From Gambelia wislizenii (Eukaryota > Chordata > Lepidosauria > Squamata > Crotaphytidae), in NCBI GenBank assembly GCA_030847615.1, contig JAUMIR010000001.1:66043501-66107500 (forward strand): a stretch of DNA of 64,000 bases, in the 5' to 3' direction. Under the pieces are notes generated by a model. It made no database searches. It had not been told where the DNA came from and saw nothing but the letters and a program-made list of their open reading frames with translations. The translations under genes were made by a program, and so were the position numbers. Shown in pieces: positions 11,511-23,042 of the stretch; position 1 is the first letter of the stretch; each line of letters opens with the position of its first letter.

Positions 11511-12930
11511 TCACATGACTTTATCTGAATATACCCGGTGTGAGAATACAGTTGATTGAGAGAGCACACTAACCCTTCAGCCATCCTACTTGAAAAGCAT
11601 TACGCTCTTGTGTAAAGAAAGTCCTTGAAATATCCCTATAGGGAGATTTCAAAATGGCAAGAGTATACTATATAATTAGAGAAGGGGAGAGGAAGTACTG
11701 TTGGTCTTCTTTCATTTGTTCCTTTTGTTCTCTCTAAAATTGAGTTGTACAAGAGCCCTGTATTCTGTTGATTAACTTTGCCGTGCCAATCATGTTTGCA
11801 AAAGTGCTAATTTCTAGCCATAAACCTGTTTCTTCCTATTTTTCTTTTCTGTTTAATAGGAGCTTAGTTGTCAGCTGCTTGTTTTGAATGAGATGCCTCA
11901 AAGGTGTAAAAGAATCTGAATCTTATTTACTTGTAGGCATTAACTATGTTTCTCTGGTGTCCCCTTCCTGCTTTCTAGAAAGTCTGAAGATCTTTGTGCC
12001 ATGTTAATTATTTCCTTATTCCTCTGGTGTTTTCACCTTGATCTAGTGTGACAGTGAAGTTTTGCTACTCTGAATGTTTTGATTTCTTGATCACCTGCTC
12101 ATCATGATTTTGATTGCCTTCAGTATTTCACCAGTTTCCTTTTGGAAATGTGTATCTATATATGTCTCTCATTCTTCTTTGTGAATGGTGAATGAATGAA
12201 TTATGGTTTTAAAGATATTTTACAAGATACATACTTCTAGAAATCTGTAATGCTATCTCTTCAAGCATTCTAGATCCTTAAGTAGTTTTAGGATAATTTT
12301 CATCATTTTTCTTAACTAGATATAAAATGTTTCTGTTCCCCAGCTGCACTTTAACCTTCACATTTAATCTGTTTCCATACTGGGTGATAGCATTCCACAT
12401 ATATTTTTCTTCTTCAATTCTATTGAACACAAAGCATAGATTTTTTGATAGTTTTGTTCCATCTTATTTTTCTTTTCACAAAATTACAGGAACTTGTTAA
12501 TGTTCCTTTGTGCAATGGCATTGTTTCTCGTCTTGTATTTTTATTTGGTTTGTTAGAATTTCCTCACATATTAATAAAATGTTCTGCCGAGTTTTGTTAC
12601 ATCTTTTAATTCAAGGGAAGGCAGAAAGTAGAGTGACTAGTACTGGAAGATTTGCTATACATCAGCAAGATTTTCTTTCTGGCTCAGTTTTTTTTAACAG
12701 TGTTATGACCGCATAGAGGTCCTTTTAATCAGGTAGTGTTTAAGATTTTCCCAGACAAGTGATAGGCAAAAAGGCACAGAGAGACCAAATTTGGTTTTCA
12801 GTCACTATGCATGTAACATTTATTTAGACATAAGACATTAAACATTCAGTTAACTGTCAAAAGCTCTTTTCCATTCACACACACACTCACACCACATACA
12901 TGTACATGGTGCTTTACATTAAAAAAGCTT
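11511..12930. other. Unassigned AT-rich sequence
   Basis: No gene or transposon was recognised. Part of 12,100-12,700 is T-rich in a way reminiscent of LINE 3' regions read in reverse, but no diagnostic motif is present. Confidence 0.35.
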
Positions 12931-13385
12931 TACAAGTTGGAACATGTCCAGAGGAGGGCGACCAAAATAGTGGGAGGTCTAGAAGCCATGCCCTAAGAGG
13001 AGTGGCTTAGGGATCTGAGTATGTTTAGCCTGGAGAAGAGAAGGTTAAGAGGTGACATGATAGCCATGTTTAAATATTTGAAGGGATGTCATCATACTGA
13101 GGATAGAGCAAGCTTGTTTTGTGCTGCTCCAGAGATTAGAACATGAAGCAATGGACTCAAACTACAGGAAAAAAGATTCACCTAAACATTAGGAAAAAAT
13201 TCCTGACTGTAAGAGCTGTTCAGCAGTGGGATGCACTGCCTCCGAGTGTGGTGGGGTCTCCTTCTTTGGAGGTTTTTAAACAGAGTCTGGATGGCCATCT
13301 GTCGGGAGTGCTTTGATTGTGTGTTCCTGCATCGCAGGGGGTTGGACTAGATGGCCCTTATGGTCTCTTGCAACTCTATGATTCA
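12931..13385 (+). mobile_element. CR1 LINE 3' end
   Basis: The copy begins in the last coding segment ('ttggaacatgtccagaggag', then 'atgtttagcctggagaagag') and continues through the typical 3' part ('aaatatttgaagggatgtca', 'aagagctgttcagcagtggg') to 'ggttggactagatggccctt' and the terminal 'caactctatgattc'. It is 5'-truncated and non-coding. Confidence 0.9.
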
Positions 13386-13629
13386 TTGAAACAAGCAAAA
13401 AAAAAAGGGGGGGAGTTCTGCCAAAGGCATTCAACCTAAAATAAATGTACACATAAACACCCACAGAGGGAAGGAAGGAATAATAAACATAAACTATAGA
13501 ATACAATTGCAAAACAAATTATCCAGATAACTATAAAAACAGCAACAACAATATAGTATGAAACATCAAGAAAATACAAAAATAAAACTAACTGACCAAT
13601 ACATGTGATCAAATATAAAGCAGCAATAT
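13386..13629. other. A-rich spacer with a 35-bp direct repeat
   Basis: The stretch is A-rich. The block 'actgaccaatacatgtgatc' at about 13,590 recurs as 'actgaccaatacatgtaatc' at about 14,327 on the other side of the Vingi-like insertion. It lies beyond the 9-bp target duplication, so the target already held a short tandem duplication or simple array. Confidence 0.6.
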
Positions 13630-13638
13630 ATATCTATA

Positions 13639-14298
13639 GGCAAAGCACAAAAATCAGTGTGTATAGAGCCATTGTACTGTCTATCCTCCTTTATGGAACT
13701 GAAACATGGGTCACCTATCGCCACCACCTACGACTCCTCGAGCGCTTTCATCAGCGTTGCCTACGCACAATCCTAAATATACACTGGACTGACTATGTGA
13801 CGAATGTTGCTGTCCTTGAGCAAGCAGGGATCACCAGTATTGAGGCCATGATATTGAGAACGCAGCTGCACTGGGCAGGGCACGTTCTAGGATGGAGGAC
13901 CATCGCCTCCCAAAAATACTACTCTACAGTGAACTCGCCGTGGGTCAGCGTAAGAGGGGCGCTCCAAAAAAGTGATACAAAGACTCCCTGAAACAACATC
14001 TCAGGCTCGGCCAAATTGATCACCAGCAGTGGTCCGCCCTGGCCTCACATCGGAAGGCATGGAGACGCACTATCCACAATGCTGCAGCCTTATTTGAGAA
14101 CTCACGCCGAACAAGTCTTGAGAAACCACAACGCAGAAAGAATCACAAACCAAAAACATCACCCAAGGAGACCTTCTGCTGTGCTTTCTGCAACCGGACT
14201 TGTTTATCTCGGATTGGCCTTTTTAGTCATCAGCGCGCTTGCAGAAAGCGCAGGATGAGTCCTTCCTGAATCTTAGTTTGCGAAGAAAAGCCAGAGAG
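13639..14298 (+). mobile_element. Vingi-like (I-group) LINE, 5'-truncated, 9-bp TSD
   Basis: A 660-bp insertion bounded by ATATCTATA at 13,630-13,638 and 14,299-14,307. It encodes the post-RT C-terminal part of a LINE: 'LLYGTETWVTYRHH' followed by 'RCLRTILNIHWTDY' and 'SIEAMILRTQLHWAGHV'. The 128-aa segment at 13,605-13,991 shifts frame near 'HVLGWRTIASQ', relative to 'HVSRMEDHR' in the 60.7-kb copy. The 3' end is 'tttgcgaagaaaagccagag' with an (AG)n tail. The Vingi assignment is from memory of squamate I-group elements. A related clade is possible. High identity to the copies at 44.9 and 60.7 kb suggests recent activity. Confidence 0.75.
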
Positions 14299-14307
14299 AT
14301 ATCTATA

Positions 14308-14794
14308 TATATAAAATATAAAACAAACTGACCAATACATGTAATCAAAATATACAAGATGACAAAACAGTATCAGACTAAAATTCTAAAAGTTTTGGAA
14401 AACAGAAAAATTTTCAATTGACATTTTAAAACACTGAGAGAAGGAGCAGTCAACAAATGTTCAGAGCTGGAATTCCAATAATATGGGGCAGTGAGCGAGA
14501 AAGGACGAAGCCAAGCCAGGGAAGAAGAAACCCTTGTGCAGTATTCCACCTAAAATATTCCAATAATGCCTTTTTTCCAAATGTGGACATAGCTGTTCAC
14601 AGTTTCTATATTTGCCTCCTTTCTCATGTCTCAGCACATTCAGGGCCAGGATTAATCAGCTAAGATAGACACTGATCAAGCTCAGACATATTGCCTCTTG
14701 TCTCTCCAAAAAATTCCATCCACAGCCTTGAACTGCACAGTTTTGAAAGTATCCAGAATAAACAGGACAAGCAGCTACTTTAGGTACTTTTGAT
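14308..14794. other. Unassigned sequence
   Basis: Apart from the A-rich direct-repeat block at its start, no gene or repeat was recognised. Confidence 0.4.
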
Positions 14795-15082
14795 TACCCA
14801 TATATTCTGGCATATAAGACGACTTTTTCAGCCTGTAAAATCAGCTGAAAAGTCAGGGGCCGTCTTATACGCTGGATACAAGTCTGAGATATCTCGGACT
14901 CGGAACTACGGAGGTGGGTGACTGGGGGGGCGGGAAGCTTGCTATCCACCTTATCCCCCAGCTCAGCTGCACGGGGGAGAGCCTCGCTGGGCGGGAGGGG
15001 GTCTTCTCCATGACTGAGTCATGGAGATCCCTTCTGACCCAGCGAGGCTGCACTGGGGGGAAGCCTTGCTGGGTGGAAGGGG

Positions 15083-15440
15083 CTGAGCTTCTCCCCAGCC
15101 AGGCAGCCATTCCCCGTGATTCTCCAACTCATAAGGAGGCTGGCCAGCCTCCTTGAGGGTTGGGGAATCGCGGGAGGTGACTGAGCCTCTCCCCAGCCAG
15201 GCAGCCATCCCCTGTGATTCCCCAACTCGTGAGGAGGCTGGCCAGCCTCCTCGAGGGTTGGGGAATCGCGGGAGGTGGCTGAGCCTTTCCCCAGCCAGGC
15301 AGCCATCCCCCGTGATTACCCAACTCACGAGGAGGCTAGCCAGCCTCCTCGAGGGTTAGGGAATCGCAGGAGGTGGCTGAGCCTCTCCCCAGCCAGGCAG
15401 CCATCCCCCGCAATTCCCCAACTCGCGAGGAGGCAGGGAA
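15083..15440. repeat. 98-bp GC-rich palindromic minisatellite, about 3.6 units
   Basis: The block 'cagccaggcagccat' starts at 15,096, 15,194, 15,292 and 15,390, an exact 98-bp period. Each unit holds a long inverted repeat whose centre is GAGGCTGGCCAGCCTC. In the second unit this is perfect for 22 bases as GAGGAGG...CCTCCTC. The arms extend through 'ttggggaatcgcggg' against 'cccgtgattccccaa', so most of the unit can fold into one hairpin. The open frames over this region on both strands are a by-product of the repeat and should not be read as genes. Confidence 0.9.
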
Positions 15441-15812
15441 AAGAGGAAGGTGATTGGGAAATAGCTTTGCTAACCAGCCCTATCTCAGCCTTTGCTTCTT
15501 CATCTAATCTGGATCAAGCATCTTTCTTCATTAAACAAATTATGGAATGGTGTAACTGCTCTTCAAGGTTTCGGAGCATCACTGGGCTCACTCACTGGTT
15601 TCTGGAGATGGCAACATATAGCCTTCAAGATATCCAGCTTCAGTTCTAGTTAGATTAGAATGATCAATGACAAATGACCGGGGAAGCTATAGTCCAAGAT
15701 TCCTGAAAGTCCAAAAGGTTCTTTACCTCTACTGTAGAGAGTTTTAAAAATCCTTTAATTTTTAAAAAATATTTTATTTCTTCTCATTACTATTATCACC
15801 AGGGGCAGAACT

Positions 15813-15813
<1 letters not shown>

Positions 15814-15858
<45 letters not shown>

Positions 15859-15890
15859 CTTTTCTTCGCAAACGAAGATTCCAATTGGGA
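15814..15890 (-). mobile_element. Vingi-like LINE 3'-end fragment with (CT)n tail
   Basis: A (CT)n tract at about 15,814-15,856 is followed by 'ggcttttcttcgcaaacgaa'. This is the reverse complement of the 3' terminus seen in the other Vingi-like copies, where the tail is (GA)n. Only the last ~35 bases of the element are present, so this is an extreme 5' truncation. Confidence 0.7.
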
Positions 15891-16159
15891 TCAGTGAGCA
15901 GAGACTCTTGGGCCACCCATCAGGGCTGCTAGATGACCTGGAGGCCCACATTTCTGAAGTTAATTTTCCCTATTTTTTTACCAGATAAAGCAGGCTTTAC
16001 AGTGGTCAGGCCTAGAAATTATGATGGTCCATGTACAATAAATATTAAACAAAGGACACACACAAAAAGAAAAGTTAAACAGTAAGACAAAATACAGAAA
16101 GAGCACACAGAAAGAAAAAAAAGAAAAAGCAAACACTCTATAGCAACAGCAATAGCGCT

Positions 16160-16335
16160 TCTATTTCTATACCACTTATCAGTGTTTCACAACATGTTAG
16201 CCAATAGCCCCCAACAAGCTGGGTACACATTTTACCATCCTACAGAAGGATGGAAGGCTGAGTCAACCTTGGAGACCTGTAGGATCCAACTTACAACGTT
16301 GTGGCTGCAGTACTGGCATTTAACCAAGGCTCTAG
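16160..16335 (+). repeat. Dispersed reptile repeat fragment
   Basis: The run 'gcccccaacaagctgggtac', then 'acagaaggatggaaggctga' and 'gtcaaccttggagacc' matches a repeat I recognise as common in squamate genomes. Its class (LINE 3' end or SINE) is not clear from this copy. Confidence 0.5.
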
Positions 16336-16339
16336 AAGA

Positions 16340-16740
16340 TAAATTACTAATAAATATACAGATGACTTCCAACTATCTTATCTACAGCTATCTATATGTC
16401 TCCTACCATCCTATCTCTCTTTCTGTAAACTAGATATTATCCTTCTTCCATTAATAAACTCATCCTACTATTCAAAACCAATGGTCATCAACTCACCATC
16501 ATTTTTTTTCTCAAAAAGTCCGCCAGGGGTTTCCAGTCTTTCCAAAATGTTACTATCTTTCTCTAATCAAAGTAGTCCAGCATTGTCCCATTTCTGCTAA
16601 CTCACTCATTTTTAGCAACCATTCTTCCTTAGTAGGTAATATGTTATTCTTTCATTTCTGAGCATAGGAATTATATGGTGCTGATGCTGTCTCTGAGTAA
16701 AAGTTTTGTTAAAATTGGGTTTGTCCCCTATAACTTATAG
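16340..16740 (-). mobile_element. L1 ORF2 C-terminus and 3' UTR fragment
   Basis: Minus-strand translation gives 'KEEWLLKMSELAEM', then a broken match to the 'FKKDWKPLL' end motif near 16,520-16,650. This is the last part of L1 ORF2. The sequence at 16,340-16,480 would be its 3' UTR. It is decayed, with stops. Confidence 0.6.
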
Positions 16741-16970
16741 AACAACAAAAAAAAGTTTATGCAGTGGCCTGCCAAACCACTTGGCAATTTTCAAGTGGTT
16801 GGTGGAAAGAAAAGTTTGAGAGTGAAGTTCTATATGAGATCGCAGCTTTGGGGAGGGTGGGTGATTGGGGGTCATCTTATATGGTGAGTATACCCTAAAC
16901 TCTATATTTTGACTTAAAATTGGGGGGTTGTCTTATACGCCCAGTCATCTTATACACCGAATATACAGTA

Positions 16971-17490
16971 GCTAGAATCACTGAGTGATAGAGAATAGGC
17001 CCTCAAAAAGTGGGTCAAGACATGACCATGATATCTTTCTGAAGTGTCTACTCAACATAGAGCTTGGGAGCATAATTTTATACTGATTCATGTGACAGTG
17101 GATAAAGGACTCCTGTTTGGTACCTTGGCTATTGTCTCGTGGTGTACCAGCGTGCTCTATTCTGTGCCCCCCCCCCAAGGCTGGATTAAGTTGGCCTAGA
17201 GCAGGTCCCACAGCCAATTCCCCTTTGCACTTGTATGTGGGCTATTTCTACACCACTATTTAATAGTGCAAAAATTAAATATTAAAATAGTGGCCAAAAA
17301 TCTTCCTATGTAAACTTATTTCCACCACTGCAGTATAGATAAGACAGACAGCCTGATCCCAAGCATTTTTGTTGTTAGTCAAAGTATCAATGATACTTTG
17401 ATACAATGATACAATAATACATCAGAAATTCAGGAGGTAACTGAGGAAAAAAGATGAAGCAAGCAACACCTTTTCCTTTCAGCATTGTGC
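16971..17490. other. Unassigned sequence
   Basis: No gene or repeat was recognised. A C9 homopolymer lies near 17,168. A local repetition of 'caatgatac' occurs near 17,390-17,420. Confidence 0.4.
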
Positions 17491-18010
17491 CTATAACAGT
17501 GAAGGATCTAAACCAATTGCACCATGGATAACCCACCTATGCTGTTTAAAATCTATATGAAAAGAGGTTGTCCAAGAATCTGGGTTATTTTGGTCTGCTG
17601 ATGACACCCACCTCTTTCCTTGCCATTATTTCCCCATGAAGCTAGGGTTCTGGGATTGGATGAGAATGAGCCTAAATATGACAAAGGTACTTATGGTCTA
17701 TGAAACTGTGTATCTTGGAATGGAGGTTTGCCTGTTGAGAGGGGGTAGCATTCCCCTTTGAAAAATCAGGATTGCAGTCTATAGTATTTCTTGGCTCAGC
17801 TTTAAGCTTGGAAGCACAAGTGATAGTTGTTATCCGCTTTTCCCTCATTCATCTACTTCATCCTTTTCGTGAGACATTAGATTTGGCTATGATAACACAT
17901 GCCCTATGTAATTCTCATTTGGACTATTGTATTGTGCAAGCTATAACTAGGTTAGGATCAGGATACCTGAATGACCTATGGATCTAGTAAGCCTTCCCTG
18001 CCATGGGTGC
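17490..18010 (+). mobile_element. L2 LINE relic, RT and post-RT region
   Basis: Plus-strand translation shows a decayed 'ADDTHL' RT motif near 17,597-17,615. Further on, the frame at 17,772-17,987 contains 'ALSLEAQV', 'DLAMITHALCNSHLDYC', the typical L2 pattern (LSLEAQV...THAL..S.LDYC). Several stops and indels separate the parts. It is one of the oldest elements in the window. Confidence 0.7.
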
Positions 18011-20390
18011 ACACTGGTTCCTCTGAGCATGTTAAGAGGACCAGGCAACAAATAAATCTTGTAGCAAAAGCAGCAGACATCAAGCTGACGAAATGAGCAC
18101 ACAGACAAAGAGATTGTGTCTAAATTACAGTCATTTATTTAAGCATAGCATAGAAATATTTACAATGAGTCAAGGACTCCAAATACATGGATTACATAGT
18201 CAATAGTCACTGCAGTACTGTCCAGTACTGTATAGCATGGAGCTCACAGACCAAGAGCATAATCCTAGTGCTCAGTGAGGGCAGAAACATATTGTTATGC
18301 ATGTACATGTTTACATTACATTCATATAGTTACCCATTCTCATACACACATGTTTTATCCAGTTCTCCTCAGGGTGATAATAGCTGTATCACTTCCTCTT
18401 GCTTTGGCTCTCACACAGGCTAATGTAAACATTATCTTGTTGTCAACACCAGCTGCATGTTGTTAGCCCACTACTGGCCCCTTCTGGCAGTAGCATTTTG
18501 CCTAAGATAACAACTCTTTACAATTTGAAATTCTCAGTGATTCTATATCTCATTATCCTGACATTCCCAGGCATTAAGACCTGTAAGTAATCCTCTCCTG
18601 TGTGTCTTGTTAATGTCAGAAGGGTTTTTGTTGTTTGTTTGTTTGTTTGTTTAAAGATTGCAAGAGAAGACATTTTCAGTGACCACACCTGAATTCCAGA
18701 ATTCTGTCCCTCAGGCAGTTTCTCATCTTCTGTTTGCCACTCATCTGAAAGGCAAAATTGTTTTCTTTTTTGGCTGGCTTTCAACCTGTCAGTTGACTGC
18801 TTTTAACTGGATTTCTTGCTGATTGCAAATGTGTCAAGTGCTGTTTGTTAGTGGTGCTGGTGCTTTTTATTTCTTTGATGTCATTTTAGGATATATTTTT
18901 AATATTATAATCTAGTTTTTGATTGATTTTTATTGTTAACTCCCTGGAGAAATAGTCTTTTGGAAAGGTTCAATATAATTTTTTTTTTAATTTAAAAATA
19001 ATAGAAACATTGATGAGCATGATGATGTTGCAGTGTCACACGCCCACCCAGATTTGGCTGCTGATGCTGGGGCCTACTCATTAATCACACAGCCTTCCCA
19101 GGAAGATAATGTATTTTAGATAATTGATAAACTTGCTGAAATTCAGTTTTCTCAGATTGTGTTGCTGATCATGGCAGCTGGGGGGGAAAAAGGCAACAGC
19201 TGTTGCTTTGAAAAAATAAAAAGTACAAATAATTGCAGTATTTTGAGAAGTGTCCTTAATCAAAGCAGCAGAGCTACACATGTGGAAATCACCCTGACAA
19301 CTGAAGAAAGAGCTATCATGTAAATATAGAAATTTCTTTGCAAGGATATGGTAAAGGAACAGCTGAGGATCCTTCAGAAAGCAACAAGAGAATGGTCTCT
19401 GAGGACTTTGACACTAGGAAGGAAAAATAAGTCCCTCCCCTTTTTTGGATTTTCTCATATGTTAGTGTTGCTTTGTCAATGCTCAGTGAATATGGAACAT
19501 TTACTACTTCCTCATCAATATTAAGTTTTAGAGAACAGGCTTTCAGAGACCCCAGTTCCTTGTGCTTTTTTAAAGAATATTTTTAAAAGTGAGGGTACAA
19601 GTGAACATAAAGACAGACCTGGAACAAGAAAACCAGGCCTGAAAGCCTAATTCTTGCCATCAAAAACTCACTGTCCATATTTGCTTAAATTACAAAACTG
19701 TCTACCTTAACTGCAGGTCAGACAAGTATAATATGACTGTATTTTGAGGTTTTACTTTAACCCGAGCCATCCAAGATAATTAAAGAAGTACCTTCAGTCT
19801 CAGATAATTTTTCACATTGAGAAAGGAGGCTTACTTGGCAAATATATTTTTAAAATTCAACAAACACAGTGGCTAAAGCTGTACTTGCTTCATGCATACT
19901 TGTGGGACCATGAATTCAAAGCTTTCCAAAAGATGATGCAGAGGCTGTAGCAGACAACTCACTGACAACTCTGCTCAGTGTTCAGTGACACTCTAAAAGG
20001 CTAATAGGATTCTTGGCTGCAGTAAAGAAGAAATAGCAAGGGGAGAATATTCTAATAATCTTGTAAAAATCAGTGGTTTGTCAGTAACTTCTTTTCAGCC
20101 CTCTGACTTCCAGAGAGATGACAGGCCTGGAAAATGTCACATAAAATACCAAGAATATCCAGGCATTATCAGAGTGGGTTTGAGGAAAGATTTCAAATAT
20201 CTGGCTAAAGGAAACAGACTACTCCAGTGTTATTTATACATTGCCACTCAATAAAGTTAATCACCAAAAACTAGTAAATCCGGTTAGCGGTTCATATTTT
20301 ATATTATTTTACAGAAGAATGTTGCAGAGCAGTATCATCAAAATTAATCAAATCAGTATATATATCTGATTTATATTTCAGTTGTAAATA
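18011..20390. other. Unassigned sequence with simple repeats
   Basis: No gene was recognised. A (GTTT)n tract lies at about 18,630-18,653. Around 18,900-18,985 the sequence resembles a LINE 3' tail ('ttttattgttaactccctgg') but is too decayed to assign. The 18,060-18,480 stretch could be an LTR-type fragment, but I cannot support that. Confidence 0.35.
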
Positions 20391-20596
20391 CAGTGGGTCC
20401 TCTGGATCCATGAATTCAACTGACTACAGGTTGTCACATCCCATATTATAAAATGACAGTGAAGTGAATGTAGACAAACTGAAGTGCCTCTGTTCACATC
20501 ACTGCCATTTAATAATATGGGACATGATCATCCACACTTTTTGGTAACTGCTCAGGGTCCCAGAACCAACACCCCACAGATCCTAAGGGCCCACTG
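20391..20596. mobile_element. TA-flanked MITE
   Basis: The ends CAGTGGGTCCTCTGGATC and GATCCTAAGGGCCCACTG are inverted copies. TA lies immediately outside both ends (20,389-20,390 and 20,597-20,598). At 206 bp it has no coding capacity. It probably belongs to the Tc1/mariner/pogo superfamily, like the elements at 7,434, 22,336 and 29,588. Confidence 0.8.
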
Positions 20597-21620
20597 TATT
20601 ATAAAATAAAATACTTGGAATAGTAAATAAAAACAGCATTTTGATTACTACTACTAGCTCCTCACCTTATAATATATGATTAGAAACATGTAGTTTCTCT
20701 CTATCCAGTATTCCTCTATAATATGAATGTGCTGGGGTGAGGAGTAGATGATGATGATGATGATGATTGTAAGATTAACATAGATGATGCTTTACAAAGA
20801 ATGAAAAAAAATATTTTCTGAGGGGCTTGCAATCTAAACAAGTTCCCTAGAAGGCCTTGAAGGTAATTGAAAACAGGAAGACCAAATGTGACATAAATTT
20901 GAATATATATTGTCACTGCAAAGTCTCTAAAACATAGCTGTCGGGGCTTTTTTCAAATGAATTGAGCTGGGGAGCATTGGGAATACCCAAAGGCCCAGAA
21001 GCAGTGGGTGTTACACACAACAGATTCTGACCTTAGAGATAAGGTTTCTGTCTCAGCTGCAAGCCTTCTGCTAGGAAAAAGCTCCTGCAAATACCCTAAA
21101 CACCACAAACTGAGAAAATATATGGCATCTTCTGAGAGCTTTCAATAAAAGTTCAGAAAAGAACAAACAGTTTGTAAGGTGAGCTGTGAGAAACTCATCA
21201 GTACTGGTACCATCATAAATATTTTTTTCAACAATAAACTTGGTATCCACTTTTGTGTTTAACTCATTTAACCAGAGGTCTACACATTTCAGTAGGCCTT
21301 GGTGCTCTACCAGAATTTGGGTTACCATCCATTTTGTTCTTCCTACAAGGAGTTCTTGAATGTTCTTGTGATGTCACCTTTAATATTAAAATGTGTTTTG
21401 AGCTCTTTGTTAAATTTAAAGTTTACCATTATTAAAACCATGGAATATGTTACAGATCTTCCTAGTCAATCTCTTGAAATTACTCTGATAGTATAAACTT
21501 CATTACATTCTATTTTTTCTCATATAAACTTAAAAGCTGTCTCTAGAGAGTTTGGAAGACCTCCCTTGCCAAATATGGATACTTTCTGATTTCCTCTAGT
21601 TCAGGAATGGAAATTATGCA
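20597..21620. other. Unassigned sequence
   Basis: A short (GAT)n microsatellite lies at about 20,745-20,767. The minus-strand 85-aa frame at 21,071-21,328 is moderately protein-like but matches no family I know. No gene is called. Confidence 0.35.
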
Positions 21621-21705
21621 GCCCTCCAAATGTCTTAATGCAGTTCCTAGAATAGGCTAGGGCTGCTTGGAATTGCAGTTCAACAACATCTGGTGGACCA
21701 CACAA
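21621..21705. mobile_element. Short foldback MITE-like repeat (copy 2 of 3)
   Basis: The half with 'ggaattgcagttcaacaaca' and the terminal 'tctgg' is clear, as is the opening 'gcagccctccaaatg'. The other arm is badly decayed. Same family as 5,740-5,828. Confidence 0.55.
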
Positions 21706-22335
21706 TTCACACCCCTTGTCTAGATGGAGGCTATACAACTTTTAACCCACCATGCTGAGAGGAGCTGACCAACCATATATTGTTGCCTGCCAGGTGTTTG
21801 GCCATTCTGCTGTTTCTTCATTTTTCACTGACAAAAAAAAAGTAAAATTTACTGAACCCTAATGAGCCAAGTTTTGCCTTCCTGGGTCATAAACTGTATG
21901 GCTCCACTCAAGCCTTGTATCAGGTGACAAATGGGGAAATGGGTTACTAGAGATTATTTATTCCATAAGTCTATAGGCCTACATCTACTGGTGATAAAAA
22001 CAGAATAGAGTAGTTTAGTGTATCTGTTCATACTGTGACAAAACTTTATGCAAACAGGCTGAGATCCATTTAGTGGGCAGGTGGAGTGCAAAGCAGCTGT
22101 CTGCTACTTAGTATCTTAATTCCTATGGAAGCAGCAAGAGTGTACTTAGTTTTTCACACATGGGTTCTCCATTTTGGCTTTATTTTTGTTGAATAAATCA
22201 TGATGCGGTGTAATATGTCATGTGTTGTTCATCTGAGGTTGTATTTACGGTACCTAATTTTAAGACCTACTAAGGAACAGATTATATAATTATTATGTCC
22301 TGATATGTAAAACCAACGAATTCAAAGAGGGTGTA
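21706..22335. other. Unassigned sequence
   Basis: No recognisable gene or repeat. Confidence 0.4.
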
Positions 22336-22593
22336 CAGTAGGACCCCTGTATCTGCTAGGGATTGGTTCGGATGGGCGGGTTGTGGATACTGAAAACTGC
22401 GGATAATAGTGAACACCATTGAAAACAATGGGACTTCCAGTTTAAAATACTATAGAGTTGCCTTGGGGGACCTAGAAAATGGCTAGAGAGGACACATTTT
22501 CTAGAAAGACTCTATGGTAGGTATGCTGTTTTGTGTCCCATGGATAATTGAATCAGTGGATAATGAATCAGTGGATATGGGGGCGTCCTAGTG
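22336..22593. mobile_element. TA-flanked MITE, Tigger-like ends
   Basis: Left end CAGTAGGACCCCTGTATC; right end GATATGGGGGCGTCCTAGTG. These are imperfect inverted copies, flanked by TA on both sides. Internal 'ggataat/attatcc' words resemble Tigger/pogo-type MITEs of vertebrates. No coding capacity. Confidence 0.75.
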
Positions 22594-22848
22594 TAATTCC
22601 TTTTTCACACAACTGTATATTAGTAACCGACAAATAAACTTCCATCATTACTCCTACTACCACTCAGTCACATTCCTTTAGTTGCTATAATACTCTGTGA
22701 AATGTTTTTAAAATATGCTGTGAAATGTTTTTAATTAGAGGTTTTATATTTATTTAGATTCTTTTTGTTTCTTCTCATACAATATGAGATAGTATGAGAG
22801 AGCATACCTGGGAATTAAAAAAAAAAACTTTGTAAGAGGAATATGAGC

Positions 22849-23042
22849 CAGCATGGTATAGTGATTTGAGCATTGGACTACAACTCTGGAGACTTAGATT
22901 TGAATCCCCACACAGCCATAGAAGCCTACTGAGGACTTTGGGCAAATCAGACTCTTCCAGCCTCAGAAGAAGGCAAAGGCAACCCCCCATCTGAAAAAGA
23001 TCTTGCCAAGAAACGACTTGAAAGCACACAATAACAGCAAAG
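22849..23042 (+). mobile_element. tRNA-derived SINE, full-length
   Basis: The head 'gagccagcatggtatagtga', then 'tttgagcattggactacaac' and 'gatttgaatcccc' (B-box-like) forms the Pol III promoter. The body contains 'ggcaaatcagactcttccag'. The tail 'aaacgacttgaaagcacaca' is followed by an AACAGCAA end. The orientation is opposite to the 5.36-kb copy. The tail is BovB-like. Confidence 0.85.

Larger units (their letters stand above)
14795..16970. mobile_element. Large TA-flanked inverted-repeat DNA element (composite)
   Basis: The left end reads TACCCATATATTCTGG, followed by 'catataagacgactttttc' and 'gtcttatacgctggatacaa'. The right end reads 'gtcttatacgcccagtcatc', then 'ttatacaccgaatatacagta'. 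Read in reverse the right end is TACTGTATATTCGGTGTATA, so the termini are inverted copies. Multiple 'ataagacgac/gtcttata' modules occur near both ends. No transposase was found. The interior holds the 98-bp minisatellite (about 15,083-15,440), a Vingi-like 3' fragment, an L1 fragment and another repeat. It is probably a non-autonomous element that has accumulated insertions. The superfamily is uncertain. Confidence 0.65.

Noticed and set aside
14865..15359. Several overlapping 60-121-aa frames on both strands
   Set aside because: They are produced by the GC-rich 98-bp palindromic minisatellite and repeat their own sequence every 98 bp. No domain or initiation context supports them.
18060..18480. 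Possible solo LTR
   Set aside because: No paired TG...CA ends, target duplication or second copy in the window could be found.
21071..21328. 85-aa minus-strand frame with protein-like composition
   Set aside because: No motif of a known transposase or host protein was found, and the sequence on either side is out of frame with stops.
22849..22925. tRNA gene
   Set aside because: The Pol III box-like head belongs to a full-length SINE. No cloverleaf or acceptor stem can be completed.
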